From NCBI GenBank assembly GCA_030590715.1, contig JAUVCU010000007.1, positions 1 through 15,276 of the forward strand: DNA of 15,276 nucleotides, given 5' to 3'. This DNA comes from Lentisphaeria bacterium (GTDB taxonomy: Bacteria; Verrucomicrobiota; Lentisphaeria; Victivallales; JAUVCU01). The position numbers were made by a program, and so were the translations under genes. The notes below the pieces were generated by a model. That model made no database searches. It saw only the letters and a program-made list of their open reading frames with translations, and was not told where the DNA came from. Below are positions 6,738 to 14,436 of this stretch, in pieces. Positions within the stretch are counted from its first letter, which is position 1. Every line of letters starts with the position of its first letter.

Positions 6738-7751
6738 ATGAAAATTGCAATTGACGCAATGGGGGGCGATTACGCCCCTTCTGTGGTTATTGAGGGTACC
6801 TCAATAGCACTTAAAAATCACACAGACATCGAAGCTGTGCTTGTGGGCCACGAGGAAAAGATTGCTCCTTTTATGAAGAAGTTCGGTCTTGAGAACCATC
6901 CTCGAGTCACTGTAGTTCACGCTGAAGAAGTTGTTGAGATGGGAGAACCATCAATTGCAGCCCTCAGATCAAAAAAGAAATCATCTATCACTATCGCTGC
7001 AACACTTGTAGCCAAAGGTGAAGCTGACGCTGTGGTCAGCGCAGGTCACACTGGAGCAGCTGTCGCTGCAACAAAAGTGAAGATTAGAACTCTACCCGGA
7101 ATTGAACGTCCGGCTATTGCGACAATAATGCCTGCAAAAGGTGGTAAGTTTATCCTTTGCGATGCCGGGGCAAATACCGACTGCAAACCCGAAAACCTTG
7201 CCCAATTCGCTATTATGGCGGAAGCATATTCCCGATTAACATTTGGAATTAAAGAGCCTAAAATAGGTTTATTGAGCGTTGGAGAAGAGGATGCAAAAGG
7301 AAACGAACTAACCAAAGAAACATTTAAACTACTATCAAAAATGCCTATTAACTTCATTGGAAACATTGAAGGGAATGACATGTACAGCAAAAAAGCTGAC
7401 GTAGTAGTCTGTGATGGATTCGTTGGAAACGTCGTATTGAAAACAAGTGAAGGACTAGCCAACACTCTTAAGGGGTTCATCAAAGATTCATTCTACAAGA
7501 ATGTGTTTAGAAAAATCCTTGGAGCATTAGCGAAACCAGTTTTCAACGATCTAAAAGCAGTAACAGACAAACACGAATACGGAGGAGCACCACTCCTTGG
7601 ACTGAAAAAACCATGCATTATCGGGCACGGTTCATCAACTCCAAAAGCTGTATGTAACGCAATCCGTGTCGCCAGTGAGTTTGTTAAAGCTAATATCAAT
7701 GAGAAAATCTCAAAAAAGATCGAAGATTCAAACATAACTATGAATTCGTAA
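6738..7751 (+). CDS. plsX: Phosphate acyltransferase PlsX
   Basis: 337-residue PlsX, which converts acyl-ACP to acyl-phosphate for the PlsY acyltransferase that starts phospholipid synthesis. The N-terminal IAIDAMGGDYAP, the SIAALRSKKKSS segment, VVSAGHTGA, CDAGAN, GNIEGNDM and VVVCDGFVGNVVLK blocks are all family hallmarks. It starts two bases after rpmF without a strong ribosome-binding site of its own, so it is probably translated by coupling. fabH follows 34 bases later. Length is normal. Confidence 0.97.
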   Translation: MKIAIDAMGGDYAPSVVIEGTSIALKNHTDIEAVLVGHEEKIAPFMKKFGLENHPRVTVVHAEEVVEMGEPSIAALRSKKKSSITIAATLVAKGEADAVVSAGHTGAAVAATKVKIRTLPGIERPAIATIMPAKGGKFILCDAGANTDCKPENLAQFAIMAEAYSRLTFGIKEPKIGLLSVGEEDAKGNELTKETFKLLSKMPINFIGNIEGNDMYSKKADVVVCDGFVGNVVLKTSEGLANTLKGFIKDSFYKNVFRKILGALAKPVFNDLKAVTDKHEYGGAPLLGLKKPCIIGHGSSTPKAVCNAIRVASEFVKANINEKISKKIEDSNITMNS

Positions 7752-7785
7752 AATTATTCTTTACGATTGAGATACGGGAGATCCC

Positions 7786-8769
7786 ATGGGCATTAAAATT
7801 ATCGGAACTGGTTCATATACACCTGAACGTGTACTTACGAACTTAGACCTTGAAAAAATGGTCGATACCAATGATGAATGGATCAGTACGAGAACTGGAA
7901 TCAAGGAAAGAAGAATTGCTGATGAAAATACAGCAACATCTGACCTTGCCAGCAGAGCTTGTATTGAAGCCCTAAAAAGCGCAAATATAACTGCAGAAGA
8001 TATAGATCTTATTATTGTAGGAACTGCAACAGCAGACAAAGCATTTCCAAGCACAGCCTGCTTAACACAGGCAAAAATCGGAGCGAAAAACGCAGTTTGT
8101 TTTGACCTGTCAGCGGCATGCTCCGGATTTTTATACTCGCTGGAAGTTGCCGAGTCTATGCTTGCAGCAAAGCCACAATACAAAAGAGCGCTTGTTATTG
8201 GAGCTGAAAAATTCTCATCTCTTGTAAATTGGAAAGACCGTAACACATGCATTCTTTTCGGAGATGGAGCTGGAGTTGTTGTCATTGAGAAAACAGACGG
8301 CGAAACCTCAAGCATCCTTGCAAGCCACATGGGAAGCAATGGAGATCACGAAAAGCTTCTTCAAGTCCCAGGCGGCGGAACTGCGCTACCTATCACAAAG
8401 GAAAACTTTGATGAAGGACACCAGTACGTAACGATGGAAGGACAAGAAGTTTTCAAAAAAGCAGTAACAGCGATGGTTACATCCTGCAAAAAAGTAATGG
8501 AAGAGTCTGGAATAACAGCCGATCAGATTAAATGGCTAATACCGCACCAGGCAAACTACAGAATCCTTAAAGCCGTTGCAAGCAGACTTAAAATATCTGA
8601 AGACAACGTATTTATGAATCTTGATAAATTCGGAAACACCTCTGCCGCGTCAATTGGCCTAGCAGTTGATGAGATGAATAAGACCGGTTCAGTTAGCGAA
8701 GGAGACTACGTTCTTCTAACCGCTTTCGGAGGAGGACTTACTTGGGGTGCAACACTACTGCGCTGGTAA
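7786..8769 (+). CDS. fabH: 3-oxoacyl-ACP synthase III
   Basis: 327-residue FabH, which condenses acetyl-CoA with malonyl-ACP to start fatty acid chains. The catalytic triad is visible: Cys112 in DLSAACSGFLYSL, His254 in LIPHQANYRI and Asn284 in GNTSAASIG. Early DEWISTRTGIKERRI is the usual CoA-site region. Length is typical. A GGGAG motif lies just before the ATG. It ends the coaD-DUF177-rpmF-plsX-fabH run; no fabD, fabG or acpP follows, because a strong terminator and a converging gene come next. Confidence 0.97.
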   Translation: MGIKIIGTGSYTPERVLTNLDLEKMVDTNDEWISTRTGIKERRIADENTATSDLASRACIEALKSANITAEDIDLIIVGTATADKAFPSTACLTQAKIGAKNAVCFDLSAACSGFLYSLEVAESMLAAKPQYKRALVIGAEKFSSLVNWKDRNTCILFGDGAGVVVIEKTDGETSSILASHMGSNGDHEKLLQVPGGGTALPITKENFDEGHQYVTMEGQEVFKKAVTAMVTSCKKVMEESGITADQIKWLIPHQANYRILKAVASRLKISEDNVFMNLDKFGNTSAASIGLAVDEMNKTGSVSEGDYVLLTAFGGGLTWGATLLRW

Positions 8770-8789
8770 GAAAACTGATACTGATATAC

Positions 8790-8823
8790 AAAAACTCCAT
8801 CATTTTTTTGGTGGAGTTTTTTT
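8790..8823 (+). terminator. Strong intrinsic terminator after fabH
   Basis: AAAAACTCCA pairs with TGGAGTTTTT (10 bp, extendable inward through a G-U and two more pairs around a T-rich loop) followed by a T run to 8823. The A-rich left arm lets it work in both directions, which suits the convergent fabH and LOG-family genes on either side. Confidence 0.88.
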
Positions 8824-8841
8824 ATTTTGAATAAATGAAAT

Positions 8842-9552
8842 TTAGAAATCAGTTGTTGTCTGAACAATACCAGCTTTATGACATTCAAGGATATGAGCCA
8901 TAGCTTCATCTGCACTTTCAACAACCTTGAACAAGTCCAGATCATCAGCCGAAATCATACCATCATCAAGCAAAGTTCCTTTAATCCACTCAACCATTGG
9001 ACCCCAGAATTTCTTACCAACCAAAACAACGGGAATAGCATTAACCTTATGAGTTTGAATAAGAGTCATTCCTTCAAAGAATTCATCCATTGTTCCAAAT
9101 CCGCCAGGATAACCAACAACAGCTAACGCATACTTAAGAAAACAAACCTTTCGAATAAAGAAATAACGAAAATCAATCCCCTTTGTCTGATACGAATTTG
9201 GGTCCTGCTCCATTGGCAACAAAATATTAAGACCGACAGAAGTTCCATCCGATTCAAAAGCCCCCTTATTAACCGCCTCCATAATCCCAGGCCCACCACC
9301 TGTCAAAGCCCCATATCCGTGCTCGACAAGCAAAGCCCCAAATCGAACAGCATCTTTATAAAATCGATCTTCAGGCTTAGTACGGGCCGAACCAAAAACA
9401 GTTACCAAAGGACCCTGAGAAGACATCGTTTCAAAAGAATCAACAAATTCTGCCAAGATTCTGAAAATTCTCCAAGGCTCTTCCTTGGTAAAATCATGTA
9501 GATGAGCATGAAAAGCATCATTCCCTACTACCCCTTTCTTCTTTCTGGTCAT
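8842..9552 (-). CDS. LOG-family Rossmann-fold protein (TIGR00730-type)
   Basis: 236-residue cytoplasmic protein of the LOG family, whose studied members split nucleoside 5'-monophosphates into base and ribose 5-phosphate (cytokinin-activating in plants; often mislabelled lysine decarboxylase). It has TVFGSAR (51-57), TGGGPGIMEAVNKGA (84-98) and the signature PGGFGTMDE (149-157), with the glutamate and glycine-rich loop intact. An N-terminal extension of about 45 residues precedes the Rossmann core. The ATG at 9552 has GGAGG 5 bases upstream; a farther in-frame ATG overlaps that site and is rejected. It stands alone, converging on fabH. The substrate is not predictable from sequence. Confidence 0.9.
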   Translation of the reverse strand: MTRKKKGVVGNDAFHAHLHDFTKEEPWRIFRILAEFVDSFETMSSQGPLVTVFGSARTKPEDRFYKDAVRFGALLVEHGYGALTGGGPGIMEAVNKGAFESDGTSVGLNILLPMEQDPNSYQTKGIDFRYFFIRKVCFLKYALAVVGYPGGFGTMDEFFEGMTLIQTHKVNAIPVVLVGKKFWGPMVEWIKGTLLDDGMISADDLDLFKVVESADEAMAHILECHKAGIVQTTTDF

Positions 9553-9593
9553 AAATACCTCCATTTTTATCAAAACTAAAAAGCACTATATCA

Positions 9594-9622
9594 ATTGTAT
9601 GATAATAAAAACGACGTTACAA
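9594..9622 (-). promoter_or_regulatory. Sigma70-like promoter of the LOG-family gene
   Basis: On the minus strand TTGTAA (9622-9617) and TACAAT (9599-9594) are separated by exactly 17 bases (4/6 and 5/6 matches). The start site would fall near 9587, leaving a leader of about 35 bases containing the GGAGG site. Spacing and placement make it plausible. Confidence 0.55.
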
Positions 9623-9771
9623 CTGAGTCATCTTAAAGCTCGATAAGACAAGCTTCATTTTTCAGAATCCTTACTCCGGCAAAAGCTAGAAATACAGTAG
9701 ATACAATGTATATTTGTCTGCTAATTTCAGGCTAGGCAAACAAACAACCAACACTTTATGGCTAATAAATT

Positions 9772-10821
9772 ATGAGCAATTTTAATACCAGAGGCTACGG
9801 CAGCAGAAAGCTAGCTACCAAAAAGAGAAAAAGGCAATCCAGTCCCTTGCCTAAATTATTTATTCTTGCGGCTATATCTTTCGCTGTCTACTACTTCTTT
9901 TTCAGAGAAAACTCTCCGAAAAATGACACCAAACAAACCTCTATTCCAGAAACAACCGAAACGGTCGAAACGACAAGCCCTGCTGTGATAACAGCGGCAG
10001 AATCTACAGAAGCGGTCGCAAGACCTGTGGCTACTCAACCGGCAAAAAAGTATACAGAATCAGAAAAGCTGACAATAAAATCTCTGTACACAAAAGCTAA
10101 ACTGGCTTTTAAAGAAGCAGACCTGATTACCGCAAAAGAGAATACCGAGCAAGTTCTGAAACTATTAAACGAAAACTCCTCCGACTGGAAAAACGCAGCG
10201 GAACTTCTTGGTAGAATAAATATTGCGATTTTCACAACCGGATACATGTCTCCTGATAAGACGATCCACACGGTAAAACGCGGTGATTCTCTGGATAAAA
10301 TTGCAAAACAATACCATACGACACTTAAAGCTTTACAAAACCTTAACGGTATACCACCGACAAGCTCGACAATCAGACTTGGTCAAAGTATTACTGCATT
10401 CAAAGGAAACTGGTCAATAAAAATAAGTAAATCAAAATACCGACTTTATCTGTACAACAACAGTAAGCTTTTTAAGTTTTACAATGTTGGAACAGGTCGC
10501 AACAACAAAACACCTGAAGGAACCTTTGAAGTTGCAGACAAGATCAAAGAACCGACATGGGAATACAATGGCAAAAAGTATGCTTTCGGAAGCAAAGAAA
10601 ATGTTCTTGGAACTCGCTGGATGAAACTGAGAGCAACGGGAGTAACTCCTGATTATCAGGGATATGGAATCCATGGAACATGGGCTCCGCAAAGTATTGG
10701 AAAAATGAGTAGTAACGGCTGTATAAGAATGAAAAATGAAGATGTTGAAGAACTTTATTCCATCTTACCGAAATACAGCGACACTAATGGACTTTTGACA
10801 TCTGTTACAATTGAAAAGTAA
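9772..10821 (+). CDS. Membrane-anchored LysM L,D-transpeptidase (YkuD)
   Basis: 349-residue cell-wall enzyme. A basic N-terminus precedes one membrane anchor at about 28-44, then a Thr/Glu/Pro/Ala-rich linker (about 50-90), a helical, TPR-like segment (about 96-155), a LysM peptidoglycan-binding domain (164-210, IHTVKRGDSLDKIAKQY...) and a YkuD domain (213-347). Catalytic residues are in place: His301 in GIHGTW, and SNGCIRM with Cys317 and Arg319. Such enzymes make 3-3 cross-links or attach proteins to peptidoglycan; which one cannot be told here. The ATG at 9772 has no clear ribosome-binding site. A TACAAT box at 9702-9707 lacks a convincing -35. accA follows after 38 bases. Confidence 0.93.
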   Translation: MSNFNTRGYGSRKLATKKRKRQSSPLPKLFILAAISFAVYYFFFRENSPKNDTKQTSIPETTETVETTSPAVITAAESTEAVARPVATQPAKKYTESEKLTIKSLYTKAKLAFKEADLITAKENTEQVLKLLNENSSDWKNAAELLGRINIAIFTTGYMSPDKTIHTVKRGDSLDKIAKQYHTTLKALQNLNGIPPTSSTIRLGQSITAFKGNWSIKISKSKYRLYLYNNSKLFKFYNVGTGRNNKTPEGTFEVADKIKEPTWEYNGKKYAFGSKENVLGTRWMKLRATGVTPDYQGYGIHGTWAPQSIGKMSSNGCIRMKNEDVEELYSILPKYSDTNGLLTSVTIEK

Positions 10822-10859
10822 TTATTAAGAAAAACAACATATAAACAGGAAATGTAGAA

Positions 10860-11819
10860 ATGAGTACAACTACACTAGACTTTGAAAAGCCGGTTGCAGC
10901 ACTAGAAGCTAAACTGGCCGAACTTGCAACTCTTAGCAGCGACAGCGAAATAGATGCAAGCAATGAGCTCGAACTGCTAAAAAAGAAAGTTGAAGAGACG
11001 AAGAAGGAAATTTTCTCAAAACTTACAGCAAACCAGCGTGTACAACTGGCGCGCCATCCGGATCGTCCATACACTCTGGACTACATCGAACGTGTTTTTA
11101 CAGACTTCATGGAACTTCACGGTGATCGCCGCTTTGCAGACGACCACGCTATTGTTGGCGGGTTTGCCAAACTTGATGGGAAACCAGTAATGGTTATCGG
11201 TTCCCAAAAAGGGCGCGACACTAAAGAAAACATGCTTAGAAACTTCGGATACGCTCACCCTGAAGGTTACAGAAAGGCTATGCGCCTGATGCGACTTGCA
11301 GAAAAAGCTGGAGCTCCGATCGTTACACTTATTGATACTCCTGGTGCTTACCCGGGTCTCGCTTCTGAAGAGCGCCACGTTGGAGAAGCAATAGCAGTCA
11401 ACCTTCGTGAAATGTTCGACATCAAAGTTCCAATCATCTCGATTGTTATCGGAGAAGGTGGAAGTGGTGGAGCTCTCGGTATTGGCGTAGGAAACCGCAT
11501 CCTTATCATGGAAAACTCATACTATTCAGTAATTACTCCAGAAGGTTGTGCTGCAATCCTATGGAAAGATCGTTCTAGATCTGGAGAAGCTGCAGACGCA
11601 CTTCAAATTACAGCGGACAAACTGGTGAAACTTGACATTGCAGACGGTGTAATAAGCGAACCACTTGGCGGAGCTCATAAAGACTTCGACACAGCTGCTG
11701 CATCACTAAAATCAGACCTTAAGAAAACTCTTAAGCAGTTCAGCAAAATGTCCGCAGACGAGATCAAAGACGACCGTTACAATAAATTCAGAAAGATCGC
11801 TTCATTTATTGAAGAATAA
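10860..11819 (+). CDS. accA: Acetyl-CoA carboxylase carboxyltransferase subunit alpha
   Basis: 319-residue AccA, which with AccD moves carboxyl from biotin to acetyl-CoA to give malonyl-CoA. The N-terminal helical part (about 1-60) includes LDFEKPVAALEAKLAEL, followed by RPYTLDYI, the GDRRFADD segment, GYAHPEGYRKA, LIDTPGAYPG and the GEGGSGGALGIG loop at 198-209 that helps form the oxyanion site. Length is normal. AGGA sits 9 bases before the ATG. No accD is in view, so the partner subunit is encoded elsewhere. It is followed by a hairpin that overlaps the murI translation signals. Confidence 0.97.
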   Translation: MSTTTLDFEKPVAALEAKLAELATLSSDSEIDASNELELLKKKVEETKKEIFSKLTANQRVQLARHPDRPYTLDYIERVFTDFMELHGDRRFADDHAIVGGFAKLDGKPVMVIGSQKGRDTKENMLRNFGYAHPEGYRKAMRLMRLAEKAGAPIVTLIDTPGAYPGLASEERHVGEAIAVNLREMFDIKVPIISIVIGEGGSGGALGIGVGNRILIMENSYYSVITPEGCAAILWKDRSRSGEAADALQITADKLVKLDIADGVISEPLGGAHKDFDTAAASLKSDLKKTLKQFSKMSADEIKDDRYNKFRKIASFIEE

Positions 11820-11834
11820 ACTTAAAGGTCTCTA

Positions 11835-11872
11835 AACCCTTGCGGCACACCAGTGCTTCGAGGGTTCTTTTT
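11835..11872 (+). terminator. Terminator-like hairpin at the accA-murI junction, holding the murI ribosome-binding site
   Basis: AACCCT (11835-11840) pairs with AGGGTT (11861-11866); TGCG and TTCG continue the stem with wobbles and one mismatch, and GCAC (11845) pairs with GTGC (11853) around the loop ACCA. CTTTTT follows and runs straight into the murI ATG at 11873. The GAGGG used as murI ribosome-binding site lies on the 3' arm, so folding would both end transcription and hide the site. Confidence 0.7.
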
Positions 11873-12682
11873 ATGAAATTTGATGATCGCCCAATTGGTA
11901 TTTTTGACTCGGGACTTGGTGGCTTAACCGTTGCATCGGCAATTATGGATAAGCTTCCCAACGAAGATATTGTGTACCTTGGAGATACGGCACGCGTTCC
12001 ATATGGTAACAAATCTGTTGAAAACATCATCAAATTCTCTGAAAATAACAGCAGTTTTCTTATCAGCAAAGGCGTAAAACTAATAGTTATCGCCTGCAAC
12101 TCAGCATCGGCAGTTGCGATAAACCACCTCCAGAACAAATTCCCGGAGACACCGATCATCGGAGTTATAGACGCCGGAGCTGCGGCCTGCTCTAAGCATG
12201 AATCAAACAAAATAACTGTTATAGGAACCCGAGCAACAGTAGGAAGCAAAGCGTACGAAACAACGATTAAAAGCGTTAATAAAAATGCAGAGATCACCTC
12301 AATCGCATGCCCGCTATTTGTTCCTCTTGCGGAGGAAGGCGTTCTAAACTGCGATATCACAGCAAACGTAATCGATCTCTACCTGCAGTCACTTGCAGAC
12401 ACCAGAGAGAAAAAGCTTCTTCTCCTTGGATGCACCCACTATCCAATCCTGATTGAAGACATACAAAACTACGTCAGCGACTCTGTAACAATTATTGACA
12501 GTGCCAACTCATGCGCAGACTTCACTTTGGATTTCATCGGCTCCCAAGGAATTAATAACAATCCGAACCACAGAAGTTCAATCAAATTCTTCGTAACAGA
12601 CACACCATCCGGCTTCATCGACCAAGCCTGCCGTTTCTTAGGCCACCACATACTAGATATACAAAAAATCAGTGTTGACTAA
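11873..12682 (+). CDS. murI: Glutamate racemase
   Basis: 269-residue enzyme making D-glutamate for peptidoglycan. The N-terminus RPIGIFDSGLGGLTV is diagnostic, with the Asp-Ser pair at 12-13. The two catalytic cysteines are Cys75 in IACNSAS (most enzymes have ACNTAS) and Cys187 in LLGCTHYP, with His189 nearby; YGNKS at 44-48 is also present. The ATG at 11873 is chosen over an upstream TTG (11840) because family proteins begin right here and GAGGG sits 8 bases upstream. That TTG lies inside the hairpin. The gene follows accA and is succeeded by a signalling operon after 126 bases. Function is certain. Confidence 0.96.
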   Translation: MKFDDRPIGIFDSGLGGLTVASAIMDKLPNEDIVYLGDTARVPYGNKSVENIIKFSENNSSFLISKGVKLIVIACNSASAVAINHLQNKFPETPIIGVIDAGAAACSKHESNKITVIGTRATVGSKAYETTIKSVNKNAEITSIACPLFVPLAEEGVLNCDITANVIDLYLQSLADTREKKLLLLGCTHYPILIEDIQNYVSDSVTIIDSANSCADFTLDFIGSQGINNNPNHRSSIKFFVTDTPSGFIDQACRFLGHHILDIQKISVD

Positions 12683-12710
12683 ACCTATTATTTACTATAG
12701 CATTTAACTT

Positions 12711-12736
12711 AGGCTTTCAATATAATACCTAAGCCT
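12711..12736. promoter_or_regulatory. Candidate operator: inverted repeat centred on a consensus -10 box
   Basis: AGGCTT (12711-12716) and AAGCCT (12731-12736) form an inverted repeat whose centre falls exactly in the middle of TATAAT (12721-12726), a perfect -10 box. A second pair, CTTAGG (12708) and CCTAAG (12728), is offset by three bases. The -35 region is poor, so transcription may need an activator. Start would be about 12733, 75 bases before the sensor gene. It could also act as a weak transcript hairpin after murI. Confidence 0.4.
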
Positions 12737-12745
12737 GCTCCACGC

Positions 12746-12808
12746 GGTACAGTTTTGCATTTTACTATTTAGATTATTTGGTCAATAACTTTCTCTTAAG
12801 GTACAGTT
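12746..12808 (+). repeat. Two copies of GGTACAGTT before the sensor gene
   Basis: The 9-base word GGTACAGTT occurs at 12746-12754 and again at 12800-12808, the second directly abutting the ATG at 12809 and covering part of its ribosome-binding site (AAGG). Copies lie 54 bases apart on the same strand. Possibly a regulator site or chance. Confidence 0.35.
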
Positions 12809-13738
12809 ATGAGTCGAAGAAAAGACAAATCAAACTGGGTTATAAAAAACTGGGTATGTCAAATTATTTTCTTCTCTTTAACGAGTTTGTTCTTTTTCAA
12901 ATCAGTTGTTTCCGGAACGCAGGGCGATGCCGCCTGGTGGTACTACCTATGCTCAATCACCGTTATAATAGCCAATTCCATCGGAACAGTTCTCACCATT
13001 CCACTTGCTAAACACATAATTTCAATGACAACTATCATGATCAACATTTTCATGATTCCACTTGTTCTGGTCAATTCCGGATACAGTCTCGGATTTTCAG
13101 CTGGCTTCGGATTGATATTTATAATGTCTACAATTTCAATAACGCCGTACTATGTTGGAGCTAGTGCCGCTGTGACGGGAATAATTTTCTCAATTTACCT
13201 TCACCAGGAAAACAATGTATTCTTCACCCCCCCATATCCAGAACAAACTGACACGACAGAGCAAAATGGTAGCGACATGTCACTACCATCACCCGAATCA
13301 ATCGTCTACTATAAAGTAGTTAAGGCCAAAACTACGTTTAGCGAATTAAGCGAACTTCACTTCGGGTCCGACAAATTCGCCATTCAGATCTACGAAGCGA
13401 ACAAGGAAAAACTCGGAGACACACCGAATATAGACATCCTAAAAAACACTGAATTAATTATTCCCGCTGTTAAAATCTTCAGCTATAAAACACCGTCGAT
13501 AATAATGTTCATATACATTACAGCCGGTTTACTCGGATTAGGATGGAAGTTTTTTGCAATAAACATGTTCGAGCTGTGCTCAACGGCTTCAGTAAATAAA
13601 TCAAAAGGGTATGAGGATGAAATCCTCAACCTGAAAGACGAGCTGGAGCAGACCAACAACAACTGCAAAGTCCTAAAAGAGGAAGTAGCCATACAGATAA
13701 TCGAGCTTAATCACATAACAGGTCACCATAAAGAATAA
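12809..13738 (+). CDS. Six-helix membrane sensor protein with LysM-like domain and coiled coil
   Basis: 309-residue protein with five hydrophobic segments (about 15-32, 44-65, 68-90, 93-112, 114-131), a 95-residue extracytoplasmic loop and a sixth segment (about 229-250), then a coiled-coil tail (about 266-300). Within the loop, residues 167-221 resemble LysM: YYKVVKAKTTFSELSELHFG, then IYEANKEKLG and ELIIPAV. LysM domains bind N-acetylglucosamine glycans such as peptidoglycan. The coiled coil would lie in the cytoplasm. There is no kinase domain, yet the next two genes are a soluble histidine kinase and a response regulator, five bases and a 14-base overlap away. I infer it is the detached sensor of that system. 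TAAGG precedes the ATG. LysM call is by eye. Confidence 0.78.
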   Translation: MSRRKDKSNWVIKNWVCQIIFFSLTSLFFFKSVVSGTQGDAAWWYYLCSITVIIANSIGTVLTIPLAKHIISMTTIMINIFMIPLVLVNSGYSLGFSAGFGLIFIMSTISITPYYVGASAAVTGIIFSIYLHQENNVFFTPPYPEQTDTTEQNGSDMSLPSPESIVYYKVVKAKTTFSELSELHFGSDKFAIQIYEANKEKLGDTPNIDILKNTELIIPAVKIFSYKTPSIIMFIYITAGLLGLGWKFFAINMFELCSTASVNKSKGYEDEILNLKDELEQTNNNCKVLKEEVAIQIIELNHITGHHKE

Positions 13739-13743
13739 TTACT

Positions 13744-14436
13744 ATGCCTATAGAAAACACTAATTATCCCGTTGAAGAAATTGATCTAGCACTGATGAAT
13801 CGTGTTTTACGACACCGCCTTAGAAATCTTTGTGCCGGTGTAAAAATGACGGCGGCCCGCATTTCCGAAACGACAAAAGAAACGCACCCGAGAATGAGCA
13901 GTCGCTGTGAAGTCATTATCTCCGAGTTGGATAACCTCAATGAATTCACCAACAGACTCGATTATTTATTCGATAACCTACCACCATCAAGCAGCCTGTC
14001 TCTTTTCGAGTTGGTCTCAGAATTAAGAGAGTCCTTCTCCACAAAATTTCCATTCTGCAATCTGGAACTCAACGGCATAGAAGCAGCCATATCACTCTAC
14101 TCCGGAAATCTGATTAAATTCTGTCTTAAAGAATTATTATCAAACGCGGGTGATGCGGCTTCAAATAACGGCTCCGTTAGCCTGTCTTGGAAAATTACCG
14201 ACGTATTCGAAATATCCGTGTCGAACACCGGGCCTAACATACCGGAAAACATACCGATCAATCCTCCGCAACCATTCAACACTGACAAAAGCAGGCATGA
14301 CGGAATCGGGCTTCCAATAGCCTACAGAATTTGCAATCAACTAAATTGTAAGCTACTGATAGATAACACTAATGAGAATATTGTGACAGTTAAAATTCAA
14401 TTACCTCCTGAGGAGTTTACCAATGAGCAAATCTAA
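13744..14436 (+). CDS. Soluble histidine kinase (HisKA-like plus HATPase_c)
   Basis: 230-residue kinase without membrane or sensor domain. The H-box candidate is NRVLRHRLRNL with His24, very near the N-terminus, followed by a helical hairpin to about residue 78. The HATPase_c part has the N-box KELLSNAGDAA (129-139; Glu130, Asn134), a G1-like SNTGPNIP (160-167) in which the usual first Asp is Asn161 and the later Gly is Asn, and DGIGLPIAYRI (186-196) for G2. The second helix may dimerise. It sits between a membrane sensor lacking a kinase and an NtrC-type regulator whose start overlaps its end by 14 bases. Phosphotransfer to that regulator is inferred. The changed G1 box might weaken ATP binding, though Asn occurs there in some kinases. 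Confidence 0.85.
   Translation: MPIENTNYPVEEIDLALMNRVLRHRLRNLCAGVKMTAARISETTKETHPRMSSRCEVIISELDNLNEFTNRLDYLFDNLPPSSSLSLFELVSELRESFSTKFPFCNLELNGIEAAISLYSGNLIKFCLKELLSNAGDAASNNGSVSLSWKITDVFEISVSNTGPNIPENIPINPPQPFNTDKSRHDGIGLPIAYRICNQLNCKLLIDNTNENIVTVKIQLPPEEFTNEQI

Noticed and set aside
7761..8339. Long open frame on the minus strand opposite fabH
   Set aside because: It mirrors fabH codons, has no recognisable domain, and the plus-strand gene has complete catalytic residues.
11840..11872. TTG start for murI at 11840
   Set aside because: It lies in the hairpin, has no site of its own, and adds residues not found in the family.
12745..12759. Sigma54-like promoter (CGGTAC...TTGCA) before the sensor gene
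   Set aside because: The GG and GC elements are separated by 9 bases where sigma54 promoters need 10, and the -24 half matches poorly.
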